DNA of 64,000 nt from Marinicella meishanensis (GTDB lineage: Bacteria; Pseudomonadota; Gammaproteobacteria; Xanthomonadales; Marinicellaceae). Below are positions 1 to 8,654 of the stretch, one piece after another. The notes beneath the pieces were generated by a model. It ran no database searches. It was given only the letters and a program-made list of their open reading frames with translations, and was not told the DNA's origin. Location of the stretch: assembly GCF_019931145.1 (NCBI RefSeq), contig NZ_JAIOUV010000002.1, positions 124,001 to 188,000 on the forward strand, given 5' to 3'. Numbering within the stretch: position 1 is the stretch's first letter; each line of letters opens with the position of its first letter. The position numbers and the translations under genes are program-made.

Positions 1-2
1 CG

Positions 3-368
3 ATGATTTTGCCAGGCATTTCAGGTTCACTGATATTGATCCTGTTGGGTTTTTATGAAACCATTTTGGCCGCGGTGGAACAGCGTGATTGGCTGATCCT
101 GGCCCTGTTTGCCGCCGGCTGCGCCATCGGGCTGATGTTGTTTTCCCGCTTGCTGCGGTGGCTGTTGGCCCGTTACCACCTGGCCACTTTGTACGCCTTG
201 GCCGGTTTGATGTTGGGTACCTTGTTCCGGGTTTGGCCTTGGAAAGCAGACAGCCATAACATATTACCCACCGCACACCCAGAGCCGAACTGGCTGCCGG
301 CTTTGATGTTGATGGCCTTGGCCAGTGCCTTTGTTTGGACCCTGTTTCAATTGGACCGCCGCCGATGA
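3..368 (+). CDS. DUF368 membrane protein, C-terminal part (5' end outside window)
   Basis: About 121 residues are visible and the frame is open to the window edge, so the true start lies upstream. The visible part begins with an ILPGISGS motif typical of DUF368 integral membrane proteins, followed by at least three hydrophobic segments and a short charged tail. DUF368 proteins have recently been linked to transport of undecaprenyl-phosphate-type lipids (family knowledge, not visible here). The stop overlaps the ATG of the exonuclease gene by 4 bases (ATGA), which suggests co-transcription. Confidence 0.75.
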   Translation: MILPGISGSLILILLGFYETILAAVEQRDWLILALFAAGCAIGLMLFSRLLRWLLARYHLATLYALAGLMLGTLFRVWPWKADSHNILPTAHPEPNWLPALMLMALASAFVWTLFQLDRRR

Positions 369-1792
369 ACACCTTTTACTGGTATGACCTGGAAACTTTT
401 GGCATCAACCCCCGCTATGACCGCATCGCCCAATTTGCCGGCATCCGCACCGATGAAGATTTGAATCCCATCGGCGATGCCGACATGTTTTATTGCCAAC
501 CGACTCCTGACTACCTGCCCGATCCCGGCAGTTGTTTGGTCACCGGAATCACCCCCCAACATTGCCAGGAACATGGCTTGCCCGAACACGCCTTTGCCGA
601 CCGGGTGCACGGCATCCTGAGTGAACCGGACACCTGTGGGGTGGGCTACAACAGCATCCGCTTTGACGACGAATGCGTGCGTTCATTGTTCTACCGTAAC
701 TTGATGGACCCGTACCAACGGGAATACATGAATGGCAATTCTCGGTGGGACTTGATTGATCTGGTACGGGCCACCTACGCCTTGCGGCCTGAGGGCATCG
801 AATGGCCCATGCATGAACCGGGTAAACCCAGTTTTAAATTGGAAGACCTGGCCGCCGCCAATGGCTTGAGTCACCAAAGTGCCCATGATGCCTTATCTGA
901 TGTTGAGGCCACCATCCAATTGGCCCGCTTGATTCGTCAACAACAACCGCGCTTGTTTGACTATGGCCTGAAACAACGCAACAAAGACCACGTGCGCAGT
1001 CTGCTCAATTGGCAATTGCTGCAACCGGTGGTGCATGTGTCCAACAAAATCCCCGCCGAACGGGGCTGTTTGGCGGTGATGATGCCTTTGGCCATGCACC
1101 CCACCAACAAAAATGGCATCATCTGTTTTGACCTGCACCATGACCCAAGCGATTTGTTGGACCTGTCTGTGTCAGACATTCAGGACCGTTTGTACACCCC
1201 CGTGGCTGATCTGCCCGATGGGGTCGAGCGGGTGCCATTGAAAACCATTCATTTGAACAAAGCCCCGTTTGTCGCCCCACTGTCGGTGCTCAAGGGCGTG
1301 GATCTGGAGCGCATCGGTTTGGATTATGCCCGTTGTCAGCAACACTTGGCCCAGATCAAACCCATGCCAGGCATCGAAAAGAAGGTGGCCGCGGTCTTTG
1401 ATCAGCCCTTTGAGGGCACCAGCGACGACGTCGATGAAATGATATATGCCGGCTTTTTCAGCTTCAAAGAACGCGCCCGCTTGGGCTCCATCCGGCAGCT
1501 GCCGGTGGAACAAATACCCTGGCAAGCCGATGACTTCGAAGACCACCGCGCCGCCACTTTGATCCAACGCTTCAAAGCCCGCAATTTCCCCGAAAGCCTG
1601 ACCCCTGAGCAAACCAGCGCCTGGCAAGCCGATGTGCACCAACGCCTGAGTCAACGCTTTGGCGAAGATTTCCAATTGTGGTTTGAACACCTGCAAAACC
1701 TGCGGGAACAACACCCAGAGGCCAAAGACCAACAACTGTTGGATCAAGTGGAACAGTTTGTGATGGCACAGGGGGCGTTATTCTTTGGGTAG
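365..1792 (+). CDS. sbcB: Exodeoxyribonuclease I
   Basis: A 475-residue protein, the same length as E. coli ExoI, a processive 3'-to-5' single-strand DNA exonuclease acting in recombination and mismatch repair. The N-terminus has the DEDD exonuclease motif I (YDLETFG, Asp8 and Glu10), then VGYNSIRFDDE and a HDALSDVEAT segment that supplies the last acidic pair. The C-terminal half matches the ExoI SH3-like and helical extension in length and composition. The ATG at 365 is chosen because it overlaps the preceding stop and directly precedes the exonuclease motif; an in-frame start 30 bases upstream adds residues unlike the family. Its last 15 bases overlap the convergent gene that follows. Confidence 0.93.
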   Translation: MNTFYWYDLETFGINPRYDRIAQFAGIRTDEDLNPIGDADMFYCQPTPDYLPDPGSCLVTGITPQHCQEHGLPEHAFADRVHGILSEPDTCGVGYNSIRFDDECVRSLFYRNLMDPYQREYMNGNSRWDLIDLVRATYALRPEGIEWPMHEPGKPSFKLEDLAAANGLSHQSAHDALSDVEATIQLARLIRQQQPRLFDYGLKQRNKDHVRSLLNWQLLQPVVHVSNKIPAERGCLAVMMPLAMHPTNKNGIICFDLHHDPSDLLDLSVSDIQDRLYTPVADLPDGVERVPLKTIHLNKAPFVAPLSVLKGVDLERIGLDYARCQQHLAQIKPMPGIEKKVAAVFDQPFEGTSDDVDEMIYAGFFSFKERARLGSIRQLPVEQIPWQADDFEDHRAATLIQRFKARNFPESLTPEQTSAWQADVHQRLSQRFGEDFQLWFEHLQNLREQHPEAKDQQLLDQVEQFVMAQGALFFG

Positions 1793-2152
1793 ACTCGCCC
1801 GGTAATTGCGGCGCACCCAAATCATGCCGGCGCGGATGCCCAGATACATCAAGAAACCCAGGGCCACGGCAAACACGCCCCAATGACTCATCAACTCAAT
1901 CGGCTGGGCGTTTTCCACCCCTTTGATGTAATCCCACAACATGGGAATGGCGCCAATCATGGCGATGGTCATGGCCACATAGGAAAACATCCGCAATTGA
2001 TACATGCGTTGTCTGAACTGCCGTTTTTGGAACAGCTTGACTTGTTCCGGGTCGATGGTGGCCTCTTTGTCAAAACTGAAACCACAAGCTGGGCACACTT
2101 TGGCCAGGGAGGACATGCGGTTGCGACAGGCGGGACATTTGACTAGAGCCAT
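1778..2152 (-). CDS. Zinc-ribbon protein with two membrane segments
   Basis: A 124-residue protein starting MALVKCPACRNRM. It has two CxxC pairs (CPAC and CPAC about 14 residues apart), the pattern of a small zinc ribbon. A charged stretch follows, then two hydrophobic segments (roughly residues 55-73 and 88-108) and a basic tail. The ATG at 2152 is preferred over one 60 bases upstream because the zinc ribbon begins right after it. It is convergent with sbcB and divergent from pyruvate kinase. Function is not recognised; similar small ribbon-plus-membrane proteins are common and uncharacterised. Confidence 0.7.
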   Translation of the reverse strand: MALVKCPACRNRMSSLAKVCPACGFSFDKEATIDPEQVKLFQKRQFRQRMYQLRMFSYVAMTIAMIGAIPMLWDYIKGVENAQPIELMSHWGVFAVALGFLMYLGIRAGMIWVRRNYRASLPKE

Positions 2153-2266
2153 GGTGTTTGATCGTGGGTTAAATGAATCATTATAACCATTCTGACATGA
2201 ATATTTCAGCAAAAAAGTCTATCATACCCGGTGTCAATCAACATTATTCTTGGGTGTCTTTACCGC

Positions 2267-3688
2267 ATGAAAAGAAAAACCAAAATCGTCGCCACCTTGG
2301 GTCCTGCCAGCCAATCGCCGGCGCAAATTGAGGCTTTGATCCGCGCCGGGGTCAATGTCTTTCGCCTGAACTTTTCCCACGGCACCGCCGCCGATCACCA
2401 ACGCCATGTGGACAACATCCGCACCGTGGCCGCCGAGTTGGGCGTGTTGGTGGGCATTTTACAAGACCTGCAAGGACCCAAAATCCGGGTCGGCACTTTT
2501 GCCGATGGGCCGATTGATCTGCAGGAAGGCGAGGCCTTTTTGTTGCACCCGGACCCCAACCACCCGGGCGACCAATCCGGGGTGGGCATCAGTTATGCCG
2601 ACTTACATGCCGACGTGGCAGTCGGTCATGACCTGCTGTTGGATGACGGCCGCCTGATTTTACAGGTGCAAGCGATCAAGGATCGGGTGATCCACACCCG
2701 CGTCAGCCGAGGTGGTCTGTTGAGCAACAACAAAGGCATCAATGTGCCAGACGCCGATTTGAGCATCGCGGCGGTGACTGACAAAGACATCGCCGACATC
2801 GCCACCGGCGCACAACTGGATGTGGATTGGGTGGCCTTGAGTTTTGTGCGCAGCCAAGAAGACCTGTTGTTGGCTCGTCAACACCTGGAAAAGAATCAAT
2901 CATCGGCCAAACTGATGGCCAAAATTGAAAAACCCGGCGCCATCCGCAATTACAAAGAAATCTTGCGCACCGCCGATGGCATCATGGTGGCCCGGGGTGA
3001 TTTGGGCGTGGAATTGTCCCCTGAAAAAGTACCGATGCTGCAAAAACGCCTGATTCGCAAAGCCCGGGAAAAAGGCAAGCCGGTGATCACCGCCACCCAG
3101 ATGCTGGAAACCATGACAGAAAACCCCATTCCCACCCGTGCCGAGGCCAATGACGTGGCCAACGCCATCTTTGATGGCACCGATGCGGTGATGCTGTCGG
3201 CCGAGACGGCCACCGGCAAACACCCGATCAAAGCGGTGCAAACCATGGACCGCATCGCCATGACGGTGGAAGCCGACAACGACTACCGCAAACGCATGCG
3301 CGACCGCAAATTCAAAGCCGAGAAGAACACCCCCGATGCGGTGTCCTTTGCCGCCTGTCACATCGCCACCACCTTGGCGGCCGAAGTGATGTGTTGTTTC
3401 TCCAGTTCCGGTGCCACCGCCCTGCGGGTCGCCCGCAACCGCATCCACACCGATGTGATTGCCATCTCACCGTCATTCAAATCATGCAACCAGCTGACGG
3501 TGTCCTGGGGCATCAATCCGGTGTTGAACAACGACGCCACCAGCACCGATGAAATGGTGGAGATTGCCAACCAGGTCATCAAACAACAAAACATGGCCCA
3601 AGCCGGCGATCAATTCGTGATCACCGCTGGGGTGCCGTTTGGTCATTCTGGCACCACCAACCTGATCCGGGTGGAAACCTTGGATTGA
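2267..3688 (+). CDS. pyk: Pyruvate kinase
   Basis: A 473-residue protein converting phosphoenolpyruvate and ADP to pyruvate and ATP, the last step of glycolysis. The N-terminus has RKTKIVATLGPAS and VFRLNFSHG. The catalytic region has KIEKPGAIRNY and the MVARGDLGVE segment, followed by KPVITATQMLETM and the NDVANAIFDGTDAVMLSAETA active-site stretch. The C-terminal allosteric domain is complete. The ATG at 2267 gives the family N-terminus; an ATG 36 bases earlier adds an unlikely leader. It stands alone, divergent from the zinc-ribbon gene. I cannot tell the PykA type from the PykF type by eye. Confidence 0.95.
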   Translation: MKRKTKIVATLGPASQSPAQIEALIRAGVNVFRLNFSHGTAADHQRHVDNIRTVAAELGVLVGILQDLQGPKIRVGTFADGPIDLQEGEAFLLHPDPNHPGDQSGVGISYADLHADVAVGHDLLLDDGRLILQVQAIKDRVIHTRVSRGGLLSNNKGINVPDADLSIAAVTDKDIADIATGAQLDVDWVALSFVRSQEDLLLARQHLEKNQSSAKLMAKIEKPGAIRNYKEILRTADGIMVARGDLGVELSPEKVPMLQKRLIRKAREKGKPVITATQMLETMTENPIPTRAEANDVANAIFDGTDAVMLSAETATGKHPIKAVQTMDRIAMTVEADNDYRKRMRDRKFKAEKNTPDAVSFAACHIATTLAAEVMCCFSSSGATALRVARNRIHTDVIAISPSFKSCNQLTVSWGINPVLNNDATSTDEMVEIANQVIKQQNMAQAGDQFVITAGVPFGHSGTTNLIRVETLD

Positions 3689-3923
3689 GTATTTGACAGT
3701 CAAACACAGTTGATTTCGTAGGGTTGGGCAATTCAATCCAAAGGAAATCACATCCTCAAACCATATTTTGAGGCTGTCTCTGCAGCTGATCAAACAAGGA
3801 TTTGGCTTGTTGCCACAGTGCTTTGTCCATAACCAACTTTCACAAGAATATGACTCATTTCAATGGTACTATATACTTAACGATGAAGTTCGTCATTCAC
3901 TGTCAGCAAACTTGAGTTCACGC

Positions 3924-4880
3924 ATGCCAAACAAACCAGTTCAGCCGGCCTCGCAGGTCGCCACCCAGCATGAAGCACACACTTTGGAATCGATCATTGC
4001 CGCAGTCGGCCAAAAAATACTGGACAAAGAAGGGGCCATCAAAACCGTCATTGCTTCCTTGATCGCCGGCGGTCATGTGTTGTTGGAAGATTTGCCCGGA
4101 CTGGGCAAAACCACTTTGGCCACCGCCGTCTCGCAAGTATTTGGCATGGACTTCAAGCGCATTCAACTGACCTCAGACATGATGCCCAGTGACGTCTTGG
4201 GGGTCAGCATTTATGACGCCAAAAGCCAGACATTCAGCTACCACAAAGGGCCCATTTTCACCCAGTTTTTGCTGGCCGATGAATTGAATCGGGCCACGCC
4301 CAAAACCCAAAGTGCGTTGTTGGAGGCCATGGCTGAAAGTCAAGTCAGCATGGACGGCCAAACCCACCGCTTGGATCCGGTGTTTTTTGTGATGGCCACC
4401 CAAAACCCCATAGATGAGGCCGGCACCTATGCCCTGCCACAATCGCAACTGGATCGCTTTTTGGTCAGCCTGTCTTTGGGTTACCCCGATCAAAACAACG
4501 AACGCCAACTGTATTCGGCCGACTACCTCAGCCGCTTTGATGAGCCCATCGCAGCCTTGAGCTCACCAACCCAATTGTTGCAATGGCGCGAACAATGCCG
4601 GCAAGTCCATGCCAGTGATGAAGTGCTGGATTATTTGCAATTGTTGATTCACAAAACCCGCAACCACAGTGAAATCCACCAGGGCTTGTCGCCGCGGGCC
4701 GGATTGTCTTTGTTTCGTCTGGCACAAAGTTTTGCCTTCATGGACCGCCGTGACTTCATCACCCCAGCCGATTTGCAACAAGCCTTTTTCCCCGTGTGCC
4801 GCCACCGATTGGTCACCCACGATGGGCGGCTGGCTGCCGAGCTGATTCATAACATCCTCGATGACACCCCGGTTATTTAA
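3924..4880 (+). CDS. MoxR-family AAA+ ATPase
   Basis: A 318-residue AAA+ ATPase. The Walker A motif is in LEDLPGLGKTTLA, Walker B is in LLADELNRATPKTQSALLEAM, and ATQNPIDEAGTYALPQSQLDRF is the sensor region typical of MoxR proteins. MoxR ATPases act as chaperones for assembly of partner complexes and are normally encoded next to a DUF58 protein, as here. An in-frame start at 3768 would add 52 residues unlike the family, so ATG 3924 is used. The end overlaps the DUF58 gene by 20 bases, indicating translational coupling in a three-gene operon with the DUF58 and transglutaminase genes. Confidence 0.88.
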   Translation: MPNKPVQPASQVATQHEAHTLESIIAAVGQKILDKEGAIKTVIASLIAGGHVLLEDLPGLGKTTLATAVSQVFGMDFKRIQLTSDMMPSDVLGVSIYDAKSQTFSYHKGPIFTQFLLADELNRATPKTQSALLEAMAESQVSMDGQTHRLDPVFFVMATQNPIDEAGTYALPQSQLDRFLVSLSLGYPDQNNERQLYSADYLSRFDEPIAALSSPTQLLQWREQCRQVHASDEVLDYLQLLIHKTRNHSEIHQGLSPRAGLSLFRLAQSFAFMDRRDFITPADLQQAFFPVCRHRLVTHDGRLAAELIHNILDDTPVI

Positions 4881-5808
4881 AGACCGCCTGCAACGATTTT
4901 TTAACCGCCGGGGTAAAGAGCGGCTGCCGGTGGTGTTTGATTGGCGGCGCATCTACGTGCTGCCCAGCAAACCCGGACTGTTTTTTGCCTCCATTTGGTT
5001 TTTGATGATGTTGGCAGGCCTCAACTTCAACAACAACATGAGTTTGATGCTGGTGTTTTTGTTGTTTGGCCTGGCCCAAGTGGTGCTGCACAAAACTTTT
5101 TTCAACCTCAGAAACTTGCGTTTGGAGCAAGTCAAAGCCGATCCGGTGTTTTTGGGTGATGCCATCACTTTGTTTTTACAAGTCAGTGCCGATGACAAAA
5201 AATGGCAAATACGCACCGAGAATGACCTCACTGATGACACCACCAACATCACCGAGCAAAGTTCACAATTGACCACTTTAATGCCCAGTCTGCACCGCGG
5301 TTGGCAGGCCGTGGACCGCATCAAGCTGATGACCCGCTTCCCTTTGGGTTTGTTCACTTGTTGGGTGTACTGCACCCCACAAGATGCGGTGTTGGTCTAC
5401 CCCAAACCAGAAGACCCCTGCCCACCTTTCCCCCACCATGGCGGTCGAGAAGGCGAACAAACCACCTGGGTCAAAGGTGAAGAAATCAGCAGCATCAGAC
5501 CTTATCGACATGGCGATCCCATCCGCGACATTGCCTGGAAAAAATCAGCCCAAACGGAACAAACTTGGGTCAAAGAGTTCAAACAAACCCAAGGTCAGTA
5601 TTTGAGTTTTGATTATGCCCAGATGAACCTGTCAAACACCGAACTCAAACTGTCGCGCATCACCGCTTGGGTGTTGGCCGCTGAACTCCAGCAAGCCGAA
5701 TACCAAGTGTTGTTGCCGGGTTTTGACTCGGGCATGTCGGTCGGTGAAAAACACCTGCACCGTTGTCTCAAAGCCTTGGCTTTGTATCAATCCGGAGGGG
5801 CCAGCTGA
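4861..5808 (+). CDS. DUF58 domain protein (MoxR partner)
   Basis: A 315-residue protein with two adjacent hydrophobic segments near residues 37-75 followed by a soluble region. It has the DUF58 hallmark (GDPIRDIAWKKSAQ, preceded by EISSIRPYRHG), seen in proteins with a VWA-like fold that work with MoxR ATPases. It overlaps the MoxR gene at its start and the transglutaminase gene at its end (TGATG). This MoxR / DUF58 / transglutaminase layout is a common conserved operon of unsettled role, thought to concern envelope protein maturation. The start at 4861 is fixed by the overlap and gives the family's usual N-terminus. Confidence 0.87.
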   Translation: MTPRLFKDRLQRFFNRRGKERLPVVFDWRRIYVLPSKPGLFFASIWFLMMLAGLNFNNNMSLMLVFLLFGLAQVVLHKTFFNLRNLRLEQVKADPVFLGDAITLFLQVSADDKKWQIRTENDLTDDTTNITEQSSQLTTLMPSLHRGWQAVDRIKLMTRFPLGLFTCWVYCTPQDAVLVYPKPEDPCPPFPHHGGREGEQTTWVKGEEISSIRPYRHGDPIRDIAWKKSAQTEQTWVKEFKQTQGQYLSFDYAQMNLSNTELKLSRITAWVLAAELQQAEYQVLLPGFDSGMSVGEKHLHRCLKALALYQSGGAS

Positions 5809-7796
5809 TGGCCAGAATCCAATCGCAATTGAGCATGAAACAGTTGTTTTGGATCACTTTTGCGGTGGTCTTGGCGGTGTTGCCACAACTGTATCGTTTG
5901 CCCATTTGGTTCTTACCCATGGCGTTGATGGTTATCAGCTATCGCTTTTATGCCCAAATCAACCACATCAAGAAAGCTTGGAACACCCTGTTGATGTTCC
6001 TGGCTCTGCTGGTCTTGGTGTTGATCATTTTCAGCCAAGGCCTGACCCTATCCAGGGAAATCAGTGTCACCATTTTGATCTCTATGGCGGTGTTGAAGTT
6101 GTTGGAAACATACACCATGCGCGACGCCTTGTTGGTGGTCATGCTGTGTTATTTCGTGACCATGACGCGTTTTTTGTATTCGCAGGATTTGTTGTTGATT
6201 TTTTACCTGCTGGGCTCGGCATTCATCACCACCCATGCCTTGTCGGTGCTGAACTATGAAAAGTCGGCGCGCTGGTTTGACCGCCAACAAATTAAATCCA
6301 CTGCCGCCTCCTTGTCATTGGCGGTCCCATTTGCCATCTTGTTTTTCCTGGTGTTTCCCCGTTTGGGGTCACCGATCTGGGGCTCGCCAGACTTTTTTGG
6401 GGAAGGCAAAACCGGCATCAGCGACACCATGAGTCCGGGATCGATCATTGAGTTGTTCATGGATGACTCACCAGCTTTCCGGGTGACCTTTGATGATGGC
6501 GTGGTGCCACCCAATGCCCAGTTGTATTGGCGCGGCCCGGTGTTGTGGCATTTCGATGGCCGCACCTGGAGTCGCCAAAAGCACAATTCACTGCGCCAGA
6601 CCATGCGGCAATACGGCGATGCCGAAACCATTGCTTATCAAATTGAACAGGAAAACACCGGGCAAAACTACATGTTCAGTTTGGATTATGTGACCGATTC
6701 AGCGGGTAAGGGGTTTTTGTTACCGGATTCAACTCTGTATTCAATGACCACCATCAATCAACTGCGCCACTATGAGCTGAAATCGGTGCTGCTGGAACGC
6801 TTTTATCAGGACCTCAGCGACCACAACCGGCGCCTGTTACTGACCTATCCAGCCAACCAGAATCAACGCACCTTGGCATTAATTCGTCAATGGCAAGCGG
6901 AAGACCCGAATCCTTTGGCGGTGGTCAATCGCGCCTTACAAAAATTCAATCAAGAAGACTTTTATTATTCATTCACCCCGCCCCCACTGGAAGGTGAAGT
7001 GATTGATGAGTTCTTGTTCGAGAGTCGCCGAGGCTTTTGTGAACACTACGCCTCAACTTTCACCATCATGATGCGCATGGCCGGAATCCCTGCTCGCGTG
7101 GTCACCGGCTACCAAGGTGGCATCGACAACGGTGAGTACCTGTTGGTCAAACAGTCCGATGCCCACGCCTGGTCAGAAGTCTACATTGAACCGGCACAAG
7201 GATCTGGTTATTGGATGCGCATCGATCCCACCTCCATGGTGGCACCCGAACGGGTCGAATCCGGTTCGCAAAACATCATGACCGAGAAACGCCATTGGAT
7301 TGATTTTGAATGGCTGCGGGATACCAAGGAATCCCTGGACAAATACCGCTACCAATGGAACCAATGGGTGCGTGATTTCAATGTCAGCAAACAAGAAGCC
7401 TTGTTCAAGGCCATTGGCTTTGAATACCGCGACGGCAAAACCCTGGCCTTGTTGATGATGGCCATTTTGCTGTTCACTGCCTTGTTGACTTTGATTCCGA
7501 TGTGGTGGCTGAAACGCCAACGACACCACACTTTGCAGCGTTTGTATCTGCAACTGGTGCGCACCATCAAACACAACCCGGCCCTGTACGATCAACACCG
7601 CAAAGGCATCGAACACTTGACCGCAGAGATCATCAAAACATATCCGGAAAGTGAACCGCGCATGCAACACTTTTTGGCCTTATACCTACAAGCCCGATAC
7701 AGCAAACAAGCACCCAAAAAACAACAGCTGTTGCAACACTTGCAAAAAACCTTGAACCAAATTAAGCCCATCCTGCAGGCCAGCAAAGCCCCTTGA
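5808..7796 (+). CDS. Membrane transglutaminase-like protein (TgpA type)
   Basis: A 662-residue protein. The N-terminal third holds several membrane segments (DUF3488-like). A periplasmic transglutaminase-like domain follows, with the catalytic Cys in RRGFCEHYASTF (about residue 411), a His in DAHAWSEVYI and an Asp in RIDPTS, so the triad is complete. A late membrane segment (LLMMAILLFTALLTLIPMWW) and a basic cytoplasmic tail close the protein. TgpA of Pseudomonas aeruginosa is an essential protein of this architecture. The ATG overlaps the DUF58 stop. No nearby terminator is obvious; the first strong hairpin lies about 185 bases downstream. Confidence 0.88.
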   Translation: MARIQSQLSMKQLFWITFAVVLAVLPQLYRLPIWFLPMALMVISYRFYAQINHIKKAWNTLLMFLALLVLVLIIFSQGLTLSREISVTILISMAVLKLLETYTMRDALLVVMLCYFVTMTRFLYSQDLLLIFYLLGSAFITTHALSVLNYEKSARWFDRQQIKSTAASLSLAVPFAILFFLVFPRLGSPIWGSPDFFGEGKTGISDTMSPGSIIELFMDDSPAFRVTFDDGVVPPNAQLYWRGPVLWHFDGRTWSRQKHNSLRQTMRQYGDAETIAYQIEQENTGQNYMFSLDYVTDSAGKGFLLPDSTLYSMTTINQLRHYELKSVLLERFYQDLSDHNRRLLLTYPANQNQRTLALIRQWQAEDPNPLAVVNRALQKFNQEDFYYSFTPPPLEGEVIDEFLFESRRGFCEHYASTFTIMMRMAGIPARVVTGYQGGIDNGEYLLVKQSDAHAWSEVYIEPAQGSGYWMRIDPTSMVAPERVESGSQNIMTEKRHWIDFEWLRDTKESLDKYRYQWNQWVRDFNVSKQEALFKAIGFEYRDGKTLALLMMAILLFTALLTLIPMWWLKRQRHHTLQRLYLQLVRTIKHNPALYDQHRKGIEHLTAEIIKTYPESEPRMQHFLALYLQARYSKQAPKKQQLLQHLQKTLNQIKPILQASKAP

Positions 7797-7939
7797 GCCA
7801 GTCCCAAAAAAGCAAAACTTTAACGTTGAATTAAGCCTGCATTAACAGAAGACGGGTTAATTTATGGGCCGCTGGCGATGCCCCAAAAAGACAGCCATTC
7901 AATAACAATTGATTCATCTGATGTTCATTTTTGGATTCC

Positions 7940-8002
7940 TATAATCGCCACCGCGGTTGCATGCAAACCGCCTTAAATCAAAACCGGGTTTTGATCCGGT
8001 TT
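7940..8002 (+). promoter_or_regulatory. Candidate promoter -10 and leader hairpins of the outer-membrane gene
   Basis: TATAAT lies at 7940-7945 with no good -35 at standard spacing. Two small hairpins follow: gcggtt/aaaccgc at about 7954-7972, and a perfect 7-bp stem, aaaccgg/ccggttt, at 7981-7987 and 7996-8002, followed by ttctttatct. The second could be the terminator of the upstream operon or a leader structure of the gene starting at 8053. A Shine-Dalgarno-like ggagt sits about 10 bases before that ATG. Confidence 0.4.
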
Positions 8003-8052
8003 CTTTATCTGAGGTCTGTCCACAGGCCCTTCAATTTATGGAGTAAAAAGAA

Positions 8053-8598
8053 ATGAGAAAATGGTTACTGACGGCCTTGTTGGCCACTCAAGTCATCGCC
8101 CAAGCCAATGAAGACATCAATTACAATTACTTAGAGCTGGGGTATGGCTACTTGGACCTGTCCGGCAATGAACATGCCGATGGCCTGTACCTGGAAGGGG
8201 CGTTTGATTTGAACGAGCACTTCTATCTGGGCGGCTCATAAAATAACTTGGGCGCCAACGGTGCTGACCTCGACCGCTACGGCATCTTCGGAGGATGGCA
8301 CAATGGTCTGTCAGACAGTACCGACTTTTATGCCCAACTGGAAGTGGGTCATCTTGACAGCCGCTTCAGAGACAGCACCACTTATGGGGCAGATTTTGGC
8401 ACCCGCACCGCTTTCAATGAACACTTTGAGTTGATCACCCAAGTGGGTTACACCCATGTGGACAAAGCCAGCGACGGTTATTTCAATGTGGGCCTGAAAG
8501 GGTTGTTTAAGGTCACAGACAACCACGCCATCACCGCCGGTGTGGAATCATTGGATGGTGAAACAGGTGCCAGCGTCGGCTTCCGTTTTTCATTCTGA
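8053..8598 (+). pseudogene. Small outer-membrane beta-barrel protein, interrupted by in-frame TAA
   Basis: The frame begins with a signal peptide (MRKWLLTALLATQVIAQA) and runs through alternating aromatic strands to a C-terminal SVGFRFSF, the aromatic-terminated end expected for an outer-membrane barrel. At 8239-8241 there is a TAA after LGGS, and the same frame continues directly with NNLGANGADLDRYGIFGGW. Without the stop the product would be about 181 residues. The overall pattern resembles Ax21-like barrels of Xanthomonadales (family resemblance only). One base change would restore a sense codon, so this is either a recent nonsense mutation or a sequencing error. There is no frameshift. 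Confidence 0.7.
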
Positions 8599-8602
8599 TT
8601 TA

Positions 8603-8641
8603 AGGGGGTGGGCGCCCCAATCGAGCGGCACCCACCCACCT
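8603..8641. terminator. Hairpin between convergent genes
   Basis: A GC-rich imperfect inverted repeat (gtgggcgcc pairing with cggcacccac) lies in the 56 bases between the end of the outer-membrane gene and the end of the nitrilase gene. It fits a shared terminator for the two converging transcripts. No long T tract is present on either side. Confidence 0.45.
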
Positions 8642-8654
8642 TACTGTCCTGGTT

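Noticed and set aside
8239-8241. Stop-codon recoding in the barrel gene
   Set aside because: The codon is TAA, not TGA or TAG, and no recoding element is visible; a mutation or read error is simpler.
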